From NCBI GenBank assembly GCA_963713815.1, contig CAVQNH010000025.1, positions 121,693 to 185,692 of the forward strand: 64,000 nt of DNA. The letters are read 5' to 3'. Origin of the DNA: RYN-230 sp963713815 (GTDB lineage Bacteria; Actinomycetota; Actinomycetes; Streptosporangiales; Streptosporangiaceae). Below the pieces are notes generated by a model, which saw only the letters and a program-made list of their open reading frames with translations, was not told the origin of the DNA and did no database searches. This document shows positions 23,210 to 32,389 of the stretch, one piece after another (within the stretch, counting starts at the first letter, position 1; each line of letters opens with the position of its first letter). A program made the position numbers and the translations under genes.

Positions 23210-26200
23210 ATGGGCGCCGACCAGGACAACCACGCTGCTGTGCCGCCACACGCGGGCGGCCACCCCGCCGGGAGTCACCCCGCCGGAAGTCACCCCGCCG
23301 GGAGTCATCCCGCTGGGAGTCACCCCGCCGGGGGCCACTACGCCAGCCAGCCCCCGGACCGGCCCGGCCCGTCGCGGCGCCAGGTGCTGCGCGGGGCGGG
23401 CGCCGGGCTGGGTGCCGTCGCCTTAGCCCCGGTGCTGGGAGCCAGCGACCGGCCCGCCGACGCCGCCCGGCTGACCGCGCGGGCCGCGCCGGACCGGGTC
23501 ACGGACTTCGGCCAGGACTGGAAGTTCGCCCTGGTCAACCCCTACGGGATCACCGACCCGACCGGCGCCTACGCGAACGCCCAGGATCCGGGCTTCGACG
23601 ATTCCGGCTGGCGCCAGCTGGACGTCCCGCACGACTGGAGCATCGAGCTCGCCCCGGTGGACAACGCCAGCACGAGCAGCGCCACCGGGTTCCTGCCCGG
23701 CGGCCTGGCCTGGTACCGGAAGCACTTCACCCTGCCGAAGTCGCTCGCGGGCCAGCGGATCTCGATCGAGTTCGACGGCGTGTACCGGAACTCGAACGTG
23801 TACCTCAACGGCAAGCTGCTCGGCAACCACCCCTACGCCTACACGGGCTTCAGCTACGACCTGACCGGCCTGGTGCACACCGACGGCGTCACCGAGGACG
23901 TGATCGCGGTCAGCTGCGCCGACCAGCAGCCGAGCAGCCGCTGGTACTCCGGGGACGGCATCTTCCGCAACGTCTACCTGGTCACCACCGGCGCCGTTCA
24001 CGTGGCGCGGCACGGCATGTTCGTGACCACGCCCGGCCTGCCCGGCACGCTCAGCTCCGGCTACGCGACCGTCCAGGTGGCCACCGACGTCACCAACGAG
24101 GGGTCCGCCGCGGCGTCGGTGCAGGTGGCGGTGACCCTCACCAGCCCAGCGGGGAAGACCGCCGCGCAGGGCAGCACCACGGTCAGCGTCCCGGCCGGGG
24201 CGACCCAGACCGCGACGGTCAGCCTGAAGGTCACCAACCCCGCGCTGTGGTCCACCAGCCAGCCGCACCTGTACTCCGCGCGAACGGACCTGTCCGTGGG
24301 CGGCGCCGCGGCGGACAGCGTGAGCACGCCGTTCGGCATCCGGTACACCGCGTTCGACCCGGCCGCGGGGTTCTCGCTCAACGGGCAGTCCCTGAAGATC
24401 CAGGGAGTCAACCTGCACGCCACCGAGGGCGCGGTCGGGTCGGCGGTGCGCTTCGACGCGCTGGCCCGGCAGATGCAGCTGATGAAGAGCATGGGCGTGA
24501 ACGCCCTGCGCACGGCGCACAACCCGCCCGCGCCCGAGCTGATCGCGGTCTGCGAGCAGCTTGGCATCGTGATGATGGTCGAGGCGTTCGACTGCTGGCA
24601 CACCGGGAAGCTGCCCTACGACTACCACCTGTACTTCGACCAGTGGGGCGACACCGACATCAAGGAGATGGTCAACGCCGCGAAGAACTCGCCTGCGGTG
24701 GTGTTGTGGTCGATCGGCAACGAGACCCCGGACACCGGATCGTCCCGCGGCCCGGGGATCGCCAAGCAGCTGGTCGCCGACATCAAGTCGATCGACACCA
24801 GCCGTCCCGTGGTGATGGGCTCCGACCAGTACCGCAGCGTGCCCGCCACCGGGTCGCCCCAGGACCTGATCGTGGGTGAGCTGGACGGCCTGGGCGTCAA
24901 CTACAACACCGCGATGTCCATGGACGGGCTGCACGCGAAGTACCCGGGCAAGTTCTTCTTCTGCTCCGAGATGGGCTCGGAGACCTCCACCCGCGGCGTG
25001 TACCAGGACCCGCAGCTGCTGAACACGGGGGAGAACTACACCCCGGGGAAGCGGGCCACCTCCTCCTACGACAACAACCTCGCGTCGTGGACGATGAGCG
25101 GCGAGTACGAGCTGAAGAAGGACCGGGACCGGAAATTCTGGAACGGCGGGTTCCTGTGGTCCGGGCAGGACTACATCGGCGAGCCCACGCCGTACAACGT
25201 GTTCCCGGTCAAGGCGTCGTTCTTCGGCGCGATGGACACGGCCGGCTTCGCGAAGGACGCCTACTACCTGTTCCGCAGCCAGTGGACCTCGGAACCGATG
25301 GTGCACATCGTGCCGATGGACTGGACCAGCTACCCACCCGGCCAGCCCGTGTCGGTCTGGGTCTACGCGAACGTGCCGACCGTCGAACTTCTCCGCAACG
25401 GAACCTCGCTCGGGGTTAAGTCCTTCGACGAGAAGGTGACCACGTACGGGCGGAAATACCTGGAGACGACTGAGCCCACCCACGACGACTACAACTATCC
25501 GTCCGGCAGCTACACCAGCCCGAACGGCAGCATGGGCAAACTGCACCTGACCTGGACGGTGCCGTTCGAGCCGGGCACCCTCACCGCGGTGGCGAGGGCC
25601 GGGGGCCGGGTGGTGGCCCAGGACGAGCTCCGGACCGCCGGGCCGCCGCACGCGCTCACCCTCACCCCGGACCGGCGGGTCATCGCCGCCGACGGGACGT
25701 CGCTGGCCTTCCTGGCCGTCGAGGTCGTCAACCGGGCGGGCGTGGTGGTGCCGGGGGCCAGCAGCCTGATCCAGTTCGGGCTGGCCGGCCCCGCGGTGCT
25801 GGACGGGGTGGACAACGGCCAGCAGGAGAACCCGCAGAGCTACCGGCTGACCTCGGTGCCCGCGTTCAACGGCCGGGCGCTGGTGATCATCCGCTCGTCC
25901 GGGAGCCCGGGCGGGATCACGGTCACCGCGGCCTCCGCCGGGCTGGCGGGGGCCAAGGCCACGCTCAGCGCGGCGCGCGCTTCGGGCCCGGCGGGCGGCA
26001 GTGCCCTCGGCACCGTGGCCCGCCGCGCGGTTCCCGCCGGGCCGGCCGTCCTGCTGGCCAGTGCGGGCTCCGCCGCGGCCTCGGCGGCGGGCGGCAGCGG
26101 GGCTGCGGCCGACGCCAGCTACTCGGGCTCGCCGACCACGGTGCCCGCGGCCATGCTCGACGGCGACCCTGGCACCGGCTGGTCGAACTACTACAACAAG

Positions 26201-26557
26201 GCGGGTACCGCCAACCTCCGCGCGGTCAGCGTGTCCAACCCGGGCGACTGGGTGTCGGTCGCCTGGCCGTCCCCGCAGTCCTTCGACTCGGTCCAGGCCT
26301 CGTTCACGATCAGCGCCACGCTGGCCCAGCCCGCCTCGATCACGGTCTCGTACTGGGACGGCGCGAAGTTCGTGCCGGTGCGGAACCTGAAGATCAGCCG
26401 GGCCACCGCCTCGGACCAGCCGACCACGCTCAGCTTCGACCCGGTCCGCAGCAGCCGGGTCCGGCTGGACATGACCAGCGCGGCACCCGGCACGGGCGCG
26501 GGATTCCTGCAGATCGTGACGTTGGAGGTGCTCAGCGGCAGCACCGTCATCACCTGA
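23210..26557 (+). CDS. Tat-exported glycoside hydrolase family 2 beta-glycosidase
   Basis: A 1115-residue secreted glycosidase. After a His/Pro-rich leader with an HPAGS repeat comes a twin-arginine signal (SRRQVLRGAGAGLGAVALAP, about residues 55-75). The sugar-binding domain includes DVPHDWSIELAPVDNAS, the Ig-like domain VQVATDVTNEGSAAASVQVA, and the TIM barrel NALRTAHNPPAPELIAVCEQ. The acid/base Glu is in VVLWSIGNETPDTG (about residue 505) and the nucleophile Glu in FFCSEMGSETSTRG (about residue 587). DUF4982-like and Ig-like domains follow, then a C-terminal carbohydrate-binding-like region (about 970-1110). Beta-galactosidase is the likeliest activity; beta-mannosidase or glucuronidase cannot be excluded. 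ATG 23210 is preceded by GAGGACG. Confidence 0.92.
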   Translation: MGADQDNHAAVPPHAGGHPAGSHPAGSHPAGSHPAGSHPAGGHYASQPPDRPGPSRRQVLRGAGAGLGAVALAPVLGASDRPADAARLTARAAPDRVTDFGQDWKFALVNPYGITDPTGAYANAQDPGFDDSGWRQLDVPHDWSIELAPVDNASTSSATGFLPGGLAWYRKHFTLPKSLAGQRISIEFDGVYRNSNVYLNGKLLGNHPYAYTGFSYDLTGLVHTDGVTEDVIAVSCADQQPSSRWYSGDGIFRNVYLVTTGAVHVARHGMFVTTPGLPGTLSSGYATVQVATDVTNEGSAAASVQVAVTLTSPAGKTAAQGSTTVSVPAGATQTATVSLKVTNPALWSTSQPHLYSARTDLSVGGAAADSVSTPFGIRYTAFDPAAGFSLNGQSLKIQGVNLHATEGAVGSAVRFDALARQMQLMKSMGVNALRTAHNPPAPELIAVCEQLGIVMMVEAFDCWHTGKLPYDYHLYFDQWGDTDIKEMVNAAKNSPAVVLWSIGNETPDTGSSRGPGIAKQLVADIKSIDTSRPVVMGSDQYRSVPATGSPQDLIVGELDGLGVNYNTAMSMDGLHAKYPGKFFFCSEMGSETSTRGVYQDPQLLNTGENYTPGKRATSSYDNNLASWTMSGEYELKKDRDRKFWNGGFLWSGQDYIGEPTPYNVFPVKASFFGAMDTAGFAKDAYYLFRSQWTSEPMVHIVPMDWTSYPPGQPVSVWVYANVPTVELLRNGTSLGVKSFDEKVTTYGRKYLETTEPTHDDYNYPSGSYTSPNGSMGKLHLTWTVPFEPGTLTAVARAGGRVVAQDELRTAGPPHALTLTPDRRVIAADGTSLAFLAVEVVNRAGVVVPGASSLIQFGLAGPAVLDGVDNGQQENPQSYRLTSVPAFNGRALVIIRSSGSPGGITVTAASAGLAGAKATLSAARASGPAGGSALGTVARRAVPAGPAVLLASAGSAAASAAGGSGAAADASYSGSPTTVPAAMLDGDPGTGWSNYYNKAGTANLRAVSVSNPGDWVSVAWPSPQSFDSVQASFTISATLAQPASITVSYWDGAKFVPVRNLKISRATASDQPTTLSFDPVRSSRVRLDMTSAAPGTGAGFLQIVTLEVLSGSTVIT
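23261..23335 (+). repeat. 15-bp minisatellite, five units (HPAGS)
   Basis: Five in-frame 15-bp units encode HPAGS four times and HPAGG once, at residues 18-42 of the GH2 protein, directly ahead of its Tat signal. A normal Tat leader does not need this extension. Confidence 0.95.
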
Positions 26558-26599
26558 GCCGGCGGAGCGGGGAATGGCCGGGGCCGGGCGGCCGCCCGG

Positions 26600-26760
26600 G
26601 GCGGAGTGGCCGCCCGGTCCCGGTGGCCGCCCGGCCTGGCCGGGCGCCCGGCCTGGCCGGGCGCCCGGCCTGGCCCGGCCGCCAGCCCGCCCCGCCTGGT
26701 CCGGCCGCCCGGCCTAGCCGGCCCGCCTGGCCTGCCGGCCCGCTCGTCCCGGGCGCATGG
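26600..26760. repeat. GC-rich low-complexity spacer with 17-bp repeats
   Basis: The gap between the GH2 gene and the next gene is built of CGGCCTGGCCGGGCGCC-type units, repeated two to three times near 26630-26680 and decaying on both sides. It contains many short self-complementary segments and could act as a terminator. No gene is seen in it. Confidence 0.7.
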
Positions 26761-26808
26761 CCCGCGCTGTCATATGGCCCTGCGCTAGGTGCGGAGTAAC
26801 GTGATGTC

Positions 26809-27735
26809 ATGGACGGTGATGTGGTCGGCGGTGAGTACGCGGCGCATCTCACTGATGCGGACCTGACCCTGCTGGCGTCGGCGGCGGGAGCCCCGGCCCC
26901 GGGCGGGCCACCGGGCGCGGTTCCCGTGCTCCCCGCGGAGGCGGACGCCGGCTGGCTGCGCCGCGATCCGGCCGCGATCCCCGTCCTGCTCGGTGACCCG
27001 CGGGTCTTCGAGGCGGTGTTCGGCTGGGCGGACCGCGGCAGGCCGCCCCGCCCGGGCGAGGCCGTCCCGGCGTCGCCGTTCCTCACGTTCGCGGTCGCGG
27101 TGCACCGTTCGGCGACCGAACTGGAGTCCATGGGGCATGTCGCGGAGCGCACCGGCCCGCGGCAGCGCATCCCGCTGTTCGACGCGCCCGCGCTGCGGGA
27201 GTTCCTCGGCTCACCCGCGCGGAAGCTGTTCCTGGCCGAGCTGCTGGCCTCGTTCACCCGGGTGGCCAGCGGCCGTTACCGGGTCCGTGGCGGCGGGGGG
27301 ACCCGGACCCGGCGGTTCAGCGAGCTGGACCCGGTGCGGCTGGCCGGCCTGCTGGACGGGGTGCCCGACGCCGAGAAACCGGGCGTGTACCGCAGGCTCG
27401 GGGACGTGTCCCTGTTCGTGGCCGGTGTCTTCCCGGACTACGCCACCCTGTACGGGGTCGGTCCGGCCAGTGTTGGCCGGCTGCTCCGGGCGGCGCAGGT
27501 GCCGGCCGCAGAGCAGGAGCGGCTGGCGACGGTGCCCGCCATCGAGCTGCTCGAGCAGCTGGGCGCCCGGTGGTACCGGGCCGCCCACCACCTGGCGCCG
27601 GTGCGCACCGCCCGGCTGGACGTCGTGGCGGACGTGGCCGGCCGCTTCCAGCAGGCCCGGCGGGTGCTGAACCACATCGCCGACCGGTACCTGTTCGCGA
27701 CCGACCACCCGTGGTTCGCGCCGCCTGCGTCCTGA
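26809..27735 (+). CDS. uncharacterised protein
   Basis: A 308-residue soluble protein that I do not recognise. It has no signal peptide and no membrane helix. Visible features are a Pro/Ala-rich segment at about residues 27-45 and an even, mainly helical-looking body. Conserved-looking blocks are AAIPVLLGDPRVFEAVFGWA, VPASPFLTFAVAVHRSATEL, PLFDAPALREFLGSPARKLF, FVAGVFPDYATLYGVGPASV and VLNHIADRYLFATDHPWFAP. Similar-sized proteins of unknown role are widespread in actinomycetes. The start ATG 26809 is the first in frame, though it has a weak ribosome-binding site. The gene following 83 bp downstream encodes a CopD-like membrane protein. Confidence 0.8.
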   Translation: MDGDVVGGEYAAHLTDADLTLLASAAGAPAPGGPPGAVPVLPAEADAGWLRRDPAAIPVLLGDPRVFEAVFGWADRGRPPRPGEAVPASPFLTFAVAVHRSATELESMGHVAERTGPRQRIPLFDAPALREFLGSPARKLFLAELLASFTRVASGRYRVRGGGGTRTRRFSELDPVRLAGLLDGVPDAEKPGVYRRLGDVSLFVAGVFPDYATLYGVGPASVGRLLRAAQVPAAEQERLATVPAIELLEQLGARWYRAAHHLAPVRTARLDVVADVAGRFQQARRVLNHIADRYLFATDHPWFAPPAS

Positions 27736-27817
27736 CCGGTCCTCGCCCGCTGATCACGGCGGGCCCGCGGAGTGCCATGATGTGGCGCGTGCCCCGTAGC
27801 TCCTGGGCCGCCTGACC

Positions 27818-28876
27818 GTGGCCGCCATCGCCGTCGCCTGCCTCATCGCCGTGCTGCGCTGGCTGATGCTCGCCGGGCTGGCCGGTGCCCTGGGCGGCCT
27901 GGCCGGGCGGGGCCTGGCCCGCCAGTACAAGGGGACCGCCCCTGCGCCGCTGCCGCCGCCGTGGGCCCTGCGGTTCTCGCTGCTCGGCCTGGCCGCGACG
28001 GCCGGCCTGACTGTCGTGATCTTCAGCGCCCGTGCGCTGCTGACCCTGCACGCCCACCCGGCGGTGGCCGCGCTGCTGACCGTCGGCCAGGGCGGGCTCA
28101 CCGGTGTCGAGTGTGCTGCGTTCGCGCTCGCGGCGGGGGCCCTGCGGCTGCGCCAGCCCGGGCTGAGCGTCATGCCCCTGCTCGCGGTGGTGCTCGCCGA
28201 GGCGATCCGGGCGCACCCGGAGGGCATCGTCCCGGTCGGCGGCGCCCTGCTGAGCCTGGTGCACGTGCTGCCCGCGGTGATGTGGGCGGGGATGCTGGTC
28301 TACACGCTGCGCACCGCGCTGGCCTGGCGGCAGGACCCGGCGGCCGTGCGGGGCCTGGTGCGGCTCTACGCCAACGCGGCGGTATGGCTGTTCGCCGTGG
28401 TGGTCCTGACCGGCGTGGTCAGCGCCCTGGTCCTGGTCCCGCTGGGCTCGCTGCTGACTACCGCGTACGGGATCATGGTCATCGTGAAGGCCGTGCTGGT
28501 CGCGGCCGTGGCCGCGGCGGCGATCGCGGGCCGTGCCTGGCTGGGCCGGGCAGTACCAGTCCAGGGGGACAACCCCCCTGGGCTCCCCGCCTTTGACCGG
28601 CCCGCCGGGAACGTCCCTGCGGCGCGCCCCGGCTCGCCGGCGGAGCAAGAGACGGGCGGGAGGCCTGCGTCGACGGCCGTGGGTAACGGGCTGGCGCAGC
28701 CGGCCGTGAGCCAGGGACCGGCCCGGGCGACCCGGCTCGAGTGTTACGGGCTGGCTGCGGTGCTGGCTGCCACCGCCGTGCTGACCGTGCTGACCCCGCC
28801 CGCGACTCCCGCGCGGGGCGCTCCGGCGCGGGCGGCCCATGCGGCGGCGGGAACCGCCCGGCGCCCGCCAGGGTAG
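27818..28876 (+). CDS. CopD-domain multi-spanning membrane protein
   Basis: A 352-residue membrane protein starting at GTG 27818 with about eight hydrophobic segments. The block VHVLPAVMWAGMLVYTLRTA and WLFAVVVLTGVVSALVLVPL, then GIMVIVKAVLVAAVAAAAIA, is typical of the CopD/PCuAC-associated domain linked to copper transport or tolerance. The conserved His of VHVLPA and Lys of IVKAVL are present. Between the seventh and eighth helices the frame is extended by about 60 unconserved residues; most of that insert is copy D of the dispersed repeat, read in frame. Copper involvement is inferred from the family; CopC or another copper gene is not adjacent. Confidence 0.8.
   Translation: MAAIAVACLIAVLRWLMLAGLAGALGGLAGRGLARQYKGTAPAPLPPPWALRFSLLGLAATAGLTVVIFSARALLTLHAHPAVAALLTVGQGGLTGVECAAFALAAGALRLRQPGLSVMPLLAVVLAEAIRAHPEGIVPVGGALLSLVHVLPAVMWAGMLVYTLRTALAWRQDPAAVRGLVRLYANAAVWLFAVVVLTGVVSALVLVPLGSLLTTAYGIMVIVKAVLVAAVAAAAIAGRAWLGRAVPVQGDNPPGLPAFDRPAGNVPAARPGSPAEQETGGRPASTAVGNGLAQPAVSQGPARATRLECYGLAAVLAATAVLTVLTPPATPARGAPARAAHAAAGTARRPPG
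28559..28650 (-). repeat. dispersed GC-rich repeat, copy D, inside the CopD-like gene
   Basis: On the minus strand this diverged copy reads GCCGGCGAGCCGGGGCGCGC, continues with a CGTTCCC core, and ends in the hairpin GGGGGGTTGTCCCCC. It is embedded in the CopD-like coding frame and contributes roughly 30 residues to a cytoplasmic-looking loop, without creating a stop codon. Confidence 0.7.
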
Positions 28877-29067
28877 GACCTGGGTCCCGCGCCAGGGCCG
28901 GGGTGGCGGGCCGGGGACCGGGGAGGCAGGCCGGGGGCCTCGGCGGCGGGCCGGGGGCCTGGGTGGAGGCCGGGGCCTCGGCGGCGGGCCGGGGCCAACG
29001 TGGCGGGCCGGGGGCTCGGGCGGCGAGCCGGGGCCTGGGCGGGCCGGGGTGGCGGGCCAGCGGAGCG

Positions 29068-30267
29068 TCAGGCGGCCGCCGACGGCACCCGGACCGCGCG
29101 CGCCCAGTCCGGTCCGTCCGGTGCCTCGTCGCCGAGCAGGGCCACGACTACGCGGGTGCCCCGCGGTGGCCGGTCCGGCCACGGGGTGAACCCGTCGGTC
29201 AGCACGACGGTGACGGCGGGCCGCGGCCGCAAGGCCGCCGCGGCGGCGATCCCAGCGCCCATGTCCGTCCCGCCCCCGCCGACCAGCTGCACCTGCCGGG
29301 CGGATGTGACCCGGCGGGCCGGCCCCACCGCGGTGTCGCAGGCCAGCACCCGGACCTGCCGGGCCAGGCCGAGCGACCGGAGCAGCCCTTCGACCTCGGC
29401 CAGCGCCGCGGCGAGCAGGTCCTCGGTCATGCTGCCGGAGGTGTCGCAGACCACCGCGACCTCGGGCACCGGCCGCCGCAGGGCGGGCAGCACCACCGAG
29501 CCGGCCACCGAGGCGCGCCGGGACGGCCGCCGGTAGGAGTAGTCCACCGCCCCGGCCGTGTCGGCCACGGCCCGGCGCAGTTCCGCGGCCAGCACCCGCC
29601 GCCAGTCCACGGCGGGCTGCAGGGCCTGCTCCGCCCAGCGCAGCAGGCCGGCGGGCACGTTCCCGGCTTCCCGCGCGTGCCGGACACAGTCCTGGGCCAC
29701 CTGCCGGCAGAGCAGCCGGGCCTGCCAGGGAGACAGCGCGGGCGGCCCGGAGGCGTCCCAGCCCCGTCCCCAGCCGTCCGCGCCGCTGCCGCAGTCCAGG
29801 TCCCAGTCCGGCTGCGCCTGGGTGTCCGCGTCCGCGCGGCCCGCCGTGAAGTACTGCTCGGCGAGCAGCCCGTCCTCGGCGCCCAGGTCCCCGGGCAGGA
29901 TCGGCCGGCCGGGCAGTTCCAGCCCGGCCGGGACCAGGTCGTCGTTGATCTCCGCGTCGGCGCCGCGGATCCAGGTGCGCGCGTCGTCCGGGGTGATCCC
30001 GGCGGCCAGGGCCCGCTCTCCGTGCGCGCGCAGCAGATGGGAGACGTGGTGCACGAGGACGCTGCCGAGCTGGGCCGGGGTCCAGGTGACGGTCAGCTCG
30101 GGGTCGGCGTGCATCCGCCACCCCTCGTCCACCGCCACCGTCGCGATCCCGGGCTTGGCCAGCACCTGTGCGCCGAACAGCCCGCTGGCCAGGTACGGGA
30201 AGCGGGACGCGGCCCAGAGCCGCCCGGCGGCCAGGCCCGGTACCTCACCCCCGCCGTGGCTGGTCAT
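29068..30267 (-). CDS. DUF2201/VWA-domain protein, partner of the MoxR ATPase
   Basis: A 399-residue protein. The N-terminal DUF2201 putative-peptidase region has FPYLASGLFGAQVLAKPG, LGSVLVHHVSHLLRAHGER and WIRGADAEINDDL. The expected HExxH zinc site reads HHVSH, so the catalytic Glu is missing. From about residue 245 a von Willebrand A domain follows. Its MIDAS is intact: VCDTSGSMTEDLL (D-x-S-x-S), GGGGTDMGAG (Thr) and VVLTDGFTPWP (Asp). VWA proteins paired with MoxR ATPases act as metal-dependent adaptors for remodelling target complexes. ATG 30267 overlaps the MoxR gene's stop by 4 bp (ATGA), so the two are co-translated. It is the last gene of the operon. Confidence 0.87.
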   Translation of the reverse strand: MTSHGGGEVPGLAAGRLWAASRFPYLASGLFGAQVLAKPGIATVAVDEGWRMHADPELTVTWTPAQLGSVLVHHVSHLLRAHGERALAAGITPDDARTWIRGADAEINDDLVPAGLELPGRPILPGDLGAEDGLLAEQYFTAGRADADTQAQPDWDLDCGSGADGWGRGWDASGPPALSPWQARLLCRQVAQDCVRHAREAGNVPAGLLRWAEQALQPAVDWRRVLAAELRRAVADTAGAVDYSYRRPSRRASVAGSVVLPALRRPVPEVAVVCDTSGSMTEDLLAAALAEVEGLLRSLGLARQVRVLACDTAVGPARRVTSARQVQLVGGGGTDMGAGIAAAAALRPRPAVTVVLTDGFTPWPDRPPRGTRVVVALLGDEAPDGPDWARAVRVPSAAA

Positions 30268-31394
30268 CCGCGGAGCAGCCCGGCGTCCCGCAGCACCGGC
30301 GCGAACAGCTGGAGCTCCGCGGGCGGCGCGGCGCCCTCGGGGCGGCAGCGGGCCAGCGTGCGGGCGGCCACCGCCGCGACATCCGGGGCGGTTTCCGCGG
30401 CCCGGCCCAGCACCTGCCACCCCGCGGCCCAGCGCTGCGGGGTGGGGTTGGCGGCTACCACCGCGGCGACCGCCGCCACCGCCGCGTACGCCCGGTCGCC
30501 GCGCGCAGGCAGCAGGAACCCGGCCGGGTCCGCGAGGACTGCCTCCGGGTCAGGCAGGTCCATCTCGGCCACCCAGGCCAGGAACTCCACCCCCGCGCCT
30601 TCACCCACAGCGCCGCGGACCAGGGCGGCCCGTGCTTCCTCGGCCGACCCGGCGGCGCCGCTGGCCGCCCAGAGCCGGGCGGCCATCTCCCAGGTCCGCG
30701 GGCTGGGCCAGCCGCGCCCGGCCGCGTCGGCGTCGGACGGCGGGGCGCAGGCCAGGGCCGGCCGGACGTGCAGGAACGCGGCGACCAGGGCGAGGGCCAG
30801 GCCGAGTTCGGCGCCCCAGTCGTCCGGCAGCTGGGGGACCTGGGGCGGCACCCAGCCGCCGGCCAGCCCGTCCGCCACCGCCCGCGGGTCGATGTCCCAC
30901 GACAGGTGGCAGAGCCGGTTCGCCAGCGGCGCGGACAGGTCCCAGCCGTCGGCGGCCTGCTCGGGAGGATTCGCCGCGGCGACCACGGCCACCTCGGGCG
31001 GCAGCTCGAGGTCGCCGACCACGCGCTCCAGCACCACCCGGAGCAGGGCGGCCTGCACCGCCGGCGGGGCGGTGGACAGCTCGTCGAGGAACAGCAGGCC
31101 GCGCCCGGCCTCAGCCAGCCGGCGGGCCCAGGCCGGAGGCGCGAACCGCACCCCGTCCCCGACGACGACCGGCAACCCGGCGAAGTCCGACGGCTCGCGG
31201 ATGGAGGCGATCACGGTCTCGCACGGCCACCCCAGGGCGTCGGCCATGGCCCGGATGACTGACGTCTTGCCGGTCCCCGGGGCGCCCCACAGCAGTACCG
31301 GGACCCGTGCGGCGACCGCCACGCCCAGGGCCTCGACCGCGGCGGCCTGACGCTCGGTGCCGGTCCCGGCGAACCGCCGGCCATCGTTAGCCAT
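30264..31394 (-). CDS. MoxR-type AAA+ ATPase
   Basis: A 376-residue AAA+ ATPase with Walker A GAPGTGKTSVIRAMADAL (about residues 37-54), Walker B GRGLLFLDELSTAPPAVQAA, sensor 1 VVAAANPPEQAADGWDLSAP and an arginine-finger-like region around ANRLCHLSWDID. It resembles the MoxR/CbbQ/NorQ group, which form hexameric chaperone-like rings working with a VWA protein. The C-terminal third (about residues 190-376) is a helical lid rich in Ala. It lies 20 bp after the preceding gene and overlaps the DUF2201/VWA gene by 4 bp. The pair is the conserved core of an eight-gene operon; its clients are unknown. Confidence 0.9.
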   Translation of the reverse strand: MANDGRRFAGTGTERQAAAVEALGVAVAARVPVLLWGAPGTGKTSVIRAMADALGWPCETVIASIREPSDFAGLPVVVGDGVRFAPPAWARRLAEAGRGLLFLDELSTAPPAVQAALLRVVLERVVGDLELPPEVAVVAAANPPEQAADGWDLSAPLANRLCHLSWDIDPRAVADGLAGGWVPPQVPQLPDDWGAELGLALALVAAFLHVRPALACAPPSDADAAGRGWPSPRTWEMAARLWAASGAAGSAEEARAALVRGAVGEGAGVEFLAWVAEMDLPDPEAVLADPAGFLLPARGDRAYAAVAAVAAVVAANPTPQRWAAGWQVLGRAAETAPDVAAVAARTLARCRPEGAAPPAELQLFAPVLRDAGLLRG

Positions 31395-31414
31395 CTGCGC
31401 TCCCAGCGGTCGAT

Positions 31415-32323
31415 TCAGCGTTCCCCGCGTGCCCGTGACCAGTGTTCACCGTCGGGCTGAATGCTCAGGACGGCGGGTTCCGCCCCCGGGGCTGGGAGCC
31501 CGAGCACCTGCACCCGCGGCCAGCTGACCTCCAGCACGTCCACGACCAGGTGGCCGTCCACCACGGGGAAACCCGGCGCCCAGACCCGGGCCAGCCAGCT
31601 GAGCGGGAGCGCGGCCCGTAGCCCGGGCCCGTCCCGCGCGACGCTGCCCCAGCCGGGACCCTCGTGCATCGTGGCCCGGACCGCGTCGGGGTCGAGGCCG
31701 AGCCACGGCCCGGCGGCCGGGGCCAGCCGGCCGGCCAGGGCGGCGGTCAGGGCCGGCCGTGCGCTGCCGGGCCGGTTCGGCGTTCCCGCGGGGGCGCCTG
31801 CGGACCAGGCGGATGCGACCTGGGCGGAGAGGCGCAGCTGGAAGGCGCGGCCCAGGGCGAACAGGGACAGCAGTTCGACGCGCTGGGCCCGGGCCCGCTC
31901 CTGCTCGGGGGACAGCCGGCGGCCCGGCAGGCCCCGGATCGGCCGCGCCATCGGCCGCGAGCCACCCGGCGGGACGGTCCCCGGGGTCGCGTAGGCCCGG
32001 GGTCGCGATCCCACCGGGCCCGGGGCGGTGCCCGGCCCCCGGGATGACGGGCCGGGCGCGGGTCCTGGTCTCATCGGGACGGATCTGGCCGCGGGACCGG
32101 ACAAGGCGCGCAGCTCGTCCACCAGCTCCCAGGTCACCGCGAGCTCGTCCCCGGGGGAACGGGGACCGAGCGCGAGCACATCCAGGTCGGCGGCGTGTGC
32201 TCCCCACGCCTCCAGCATGGCCACGCACTCGGCCCGGTCGCCGCCCAGCGCGGCCAGCACCAGCTCACCCTCGGCGTCGGCGTGGCTGGTGGCGCTGAGC
32301 TGGCCGTCGGCCCAGCGCAGCAC
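31415..32323 (-). CDS. uncharacterised protein in the MoxR-VWA operon, start uncertain
   Basis: About 302 residues from GTG 32323. The frame stays open upstream and reads RRRWWAAFPATEATIRCGTG before meeting a TGA at 32390-32392, and this upstream part looks coding. The real start is probably GTG 32393, overlapping the previous stop, with a one-base indel in GCCGCCGC. The protein has an N-terminal domain (LSATSHADAEGELVLAALGG, LDVLALGPRSPGDELAVTWE), a Pro-rich linker and a C-terminal domain ending in VVDGHLVVDVLEVSWPRVQV and AVLSIQPDGEHWSRARGER. No family is recognised. Its position directly before the MoxR gene suggests a structural or adaptor role in the same complex. Confidence 0.7.
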   Translation of the reverse strand: MLRWADGQLSATSHADAEGELVLAALGGDRAECVAMLEAWGAHAADLDVLALGPRSPGDELAVTWELVDELRALSGPAARSVPMRPGPAPGPSSRGPGTAPGPVGSRPRAYATPGTVPPGGSRPMARPIRGLPGRRLSPEQERARAQRVELLSLFALGRAFQLRLSAQVASAWSAGAPAGTPNRPGSARPALTAALAGRLAPAAGPWLGLDPDAVRATMHEGPGWGSVARDGPGLRAALPLSWLARVWAPGFPVVDGHLVVDVLEVSWPRVQVLGLPAPGAEPAVLSIQPDGEHWSRARGER

Positions 32324-32389
32324 GTGTTCTCCGGTGCCGCACCGGATCGTGGCCTCGGTCGCCGGGAACGCGGCCCACCAGCGGCGGCG

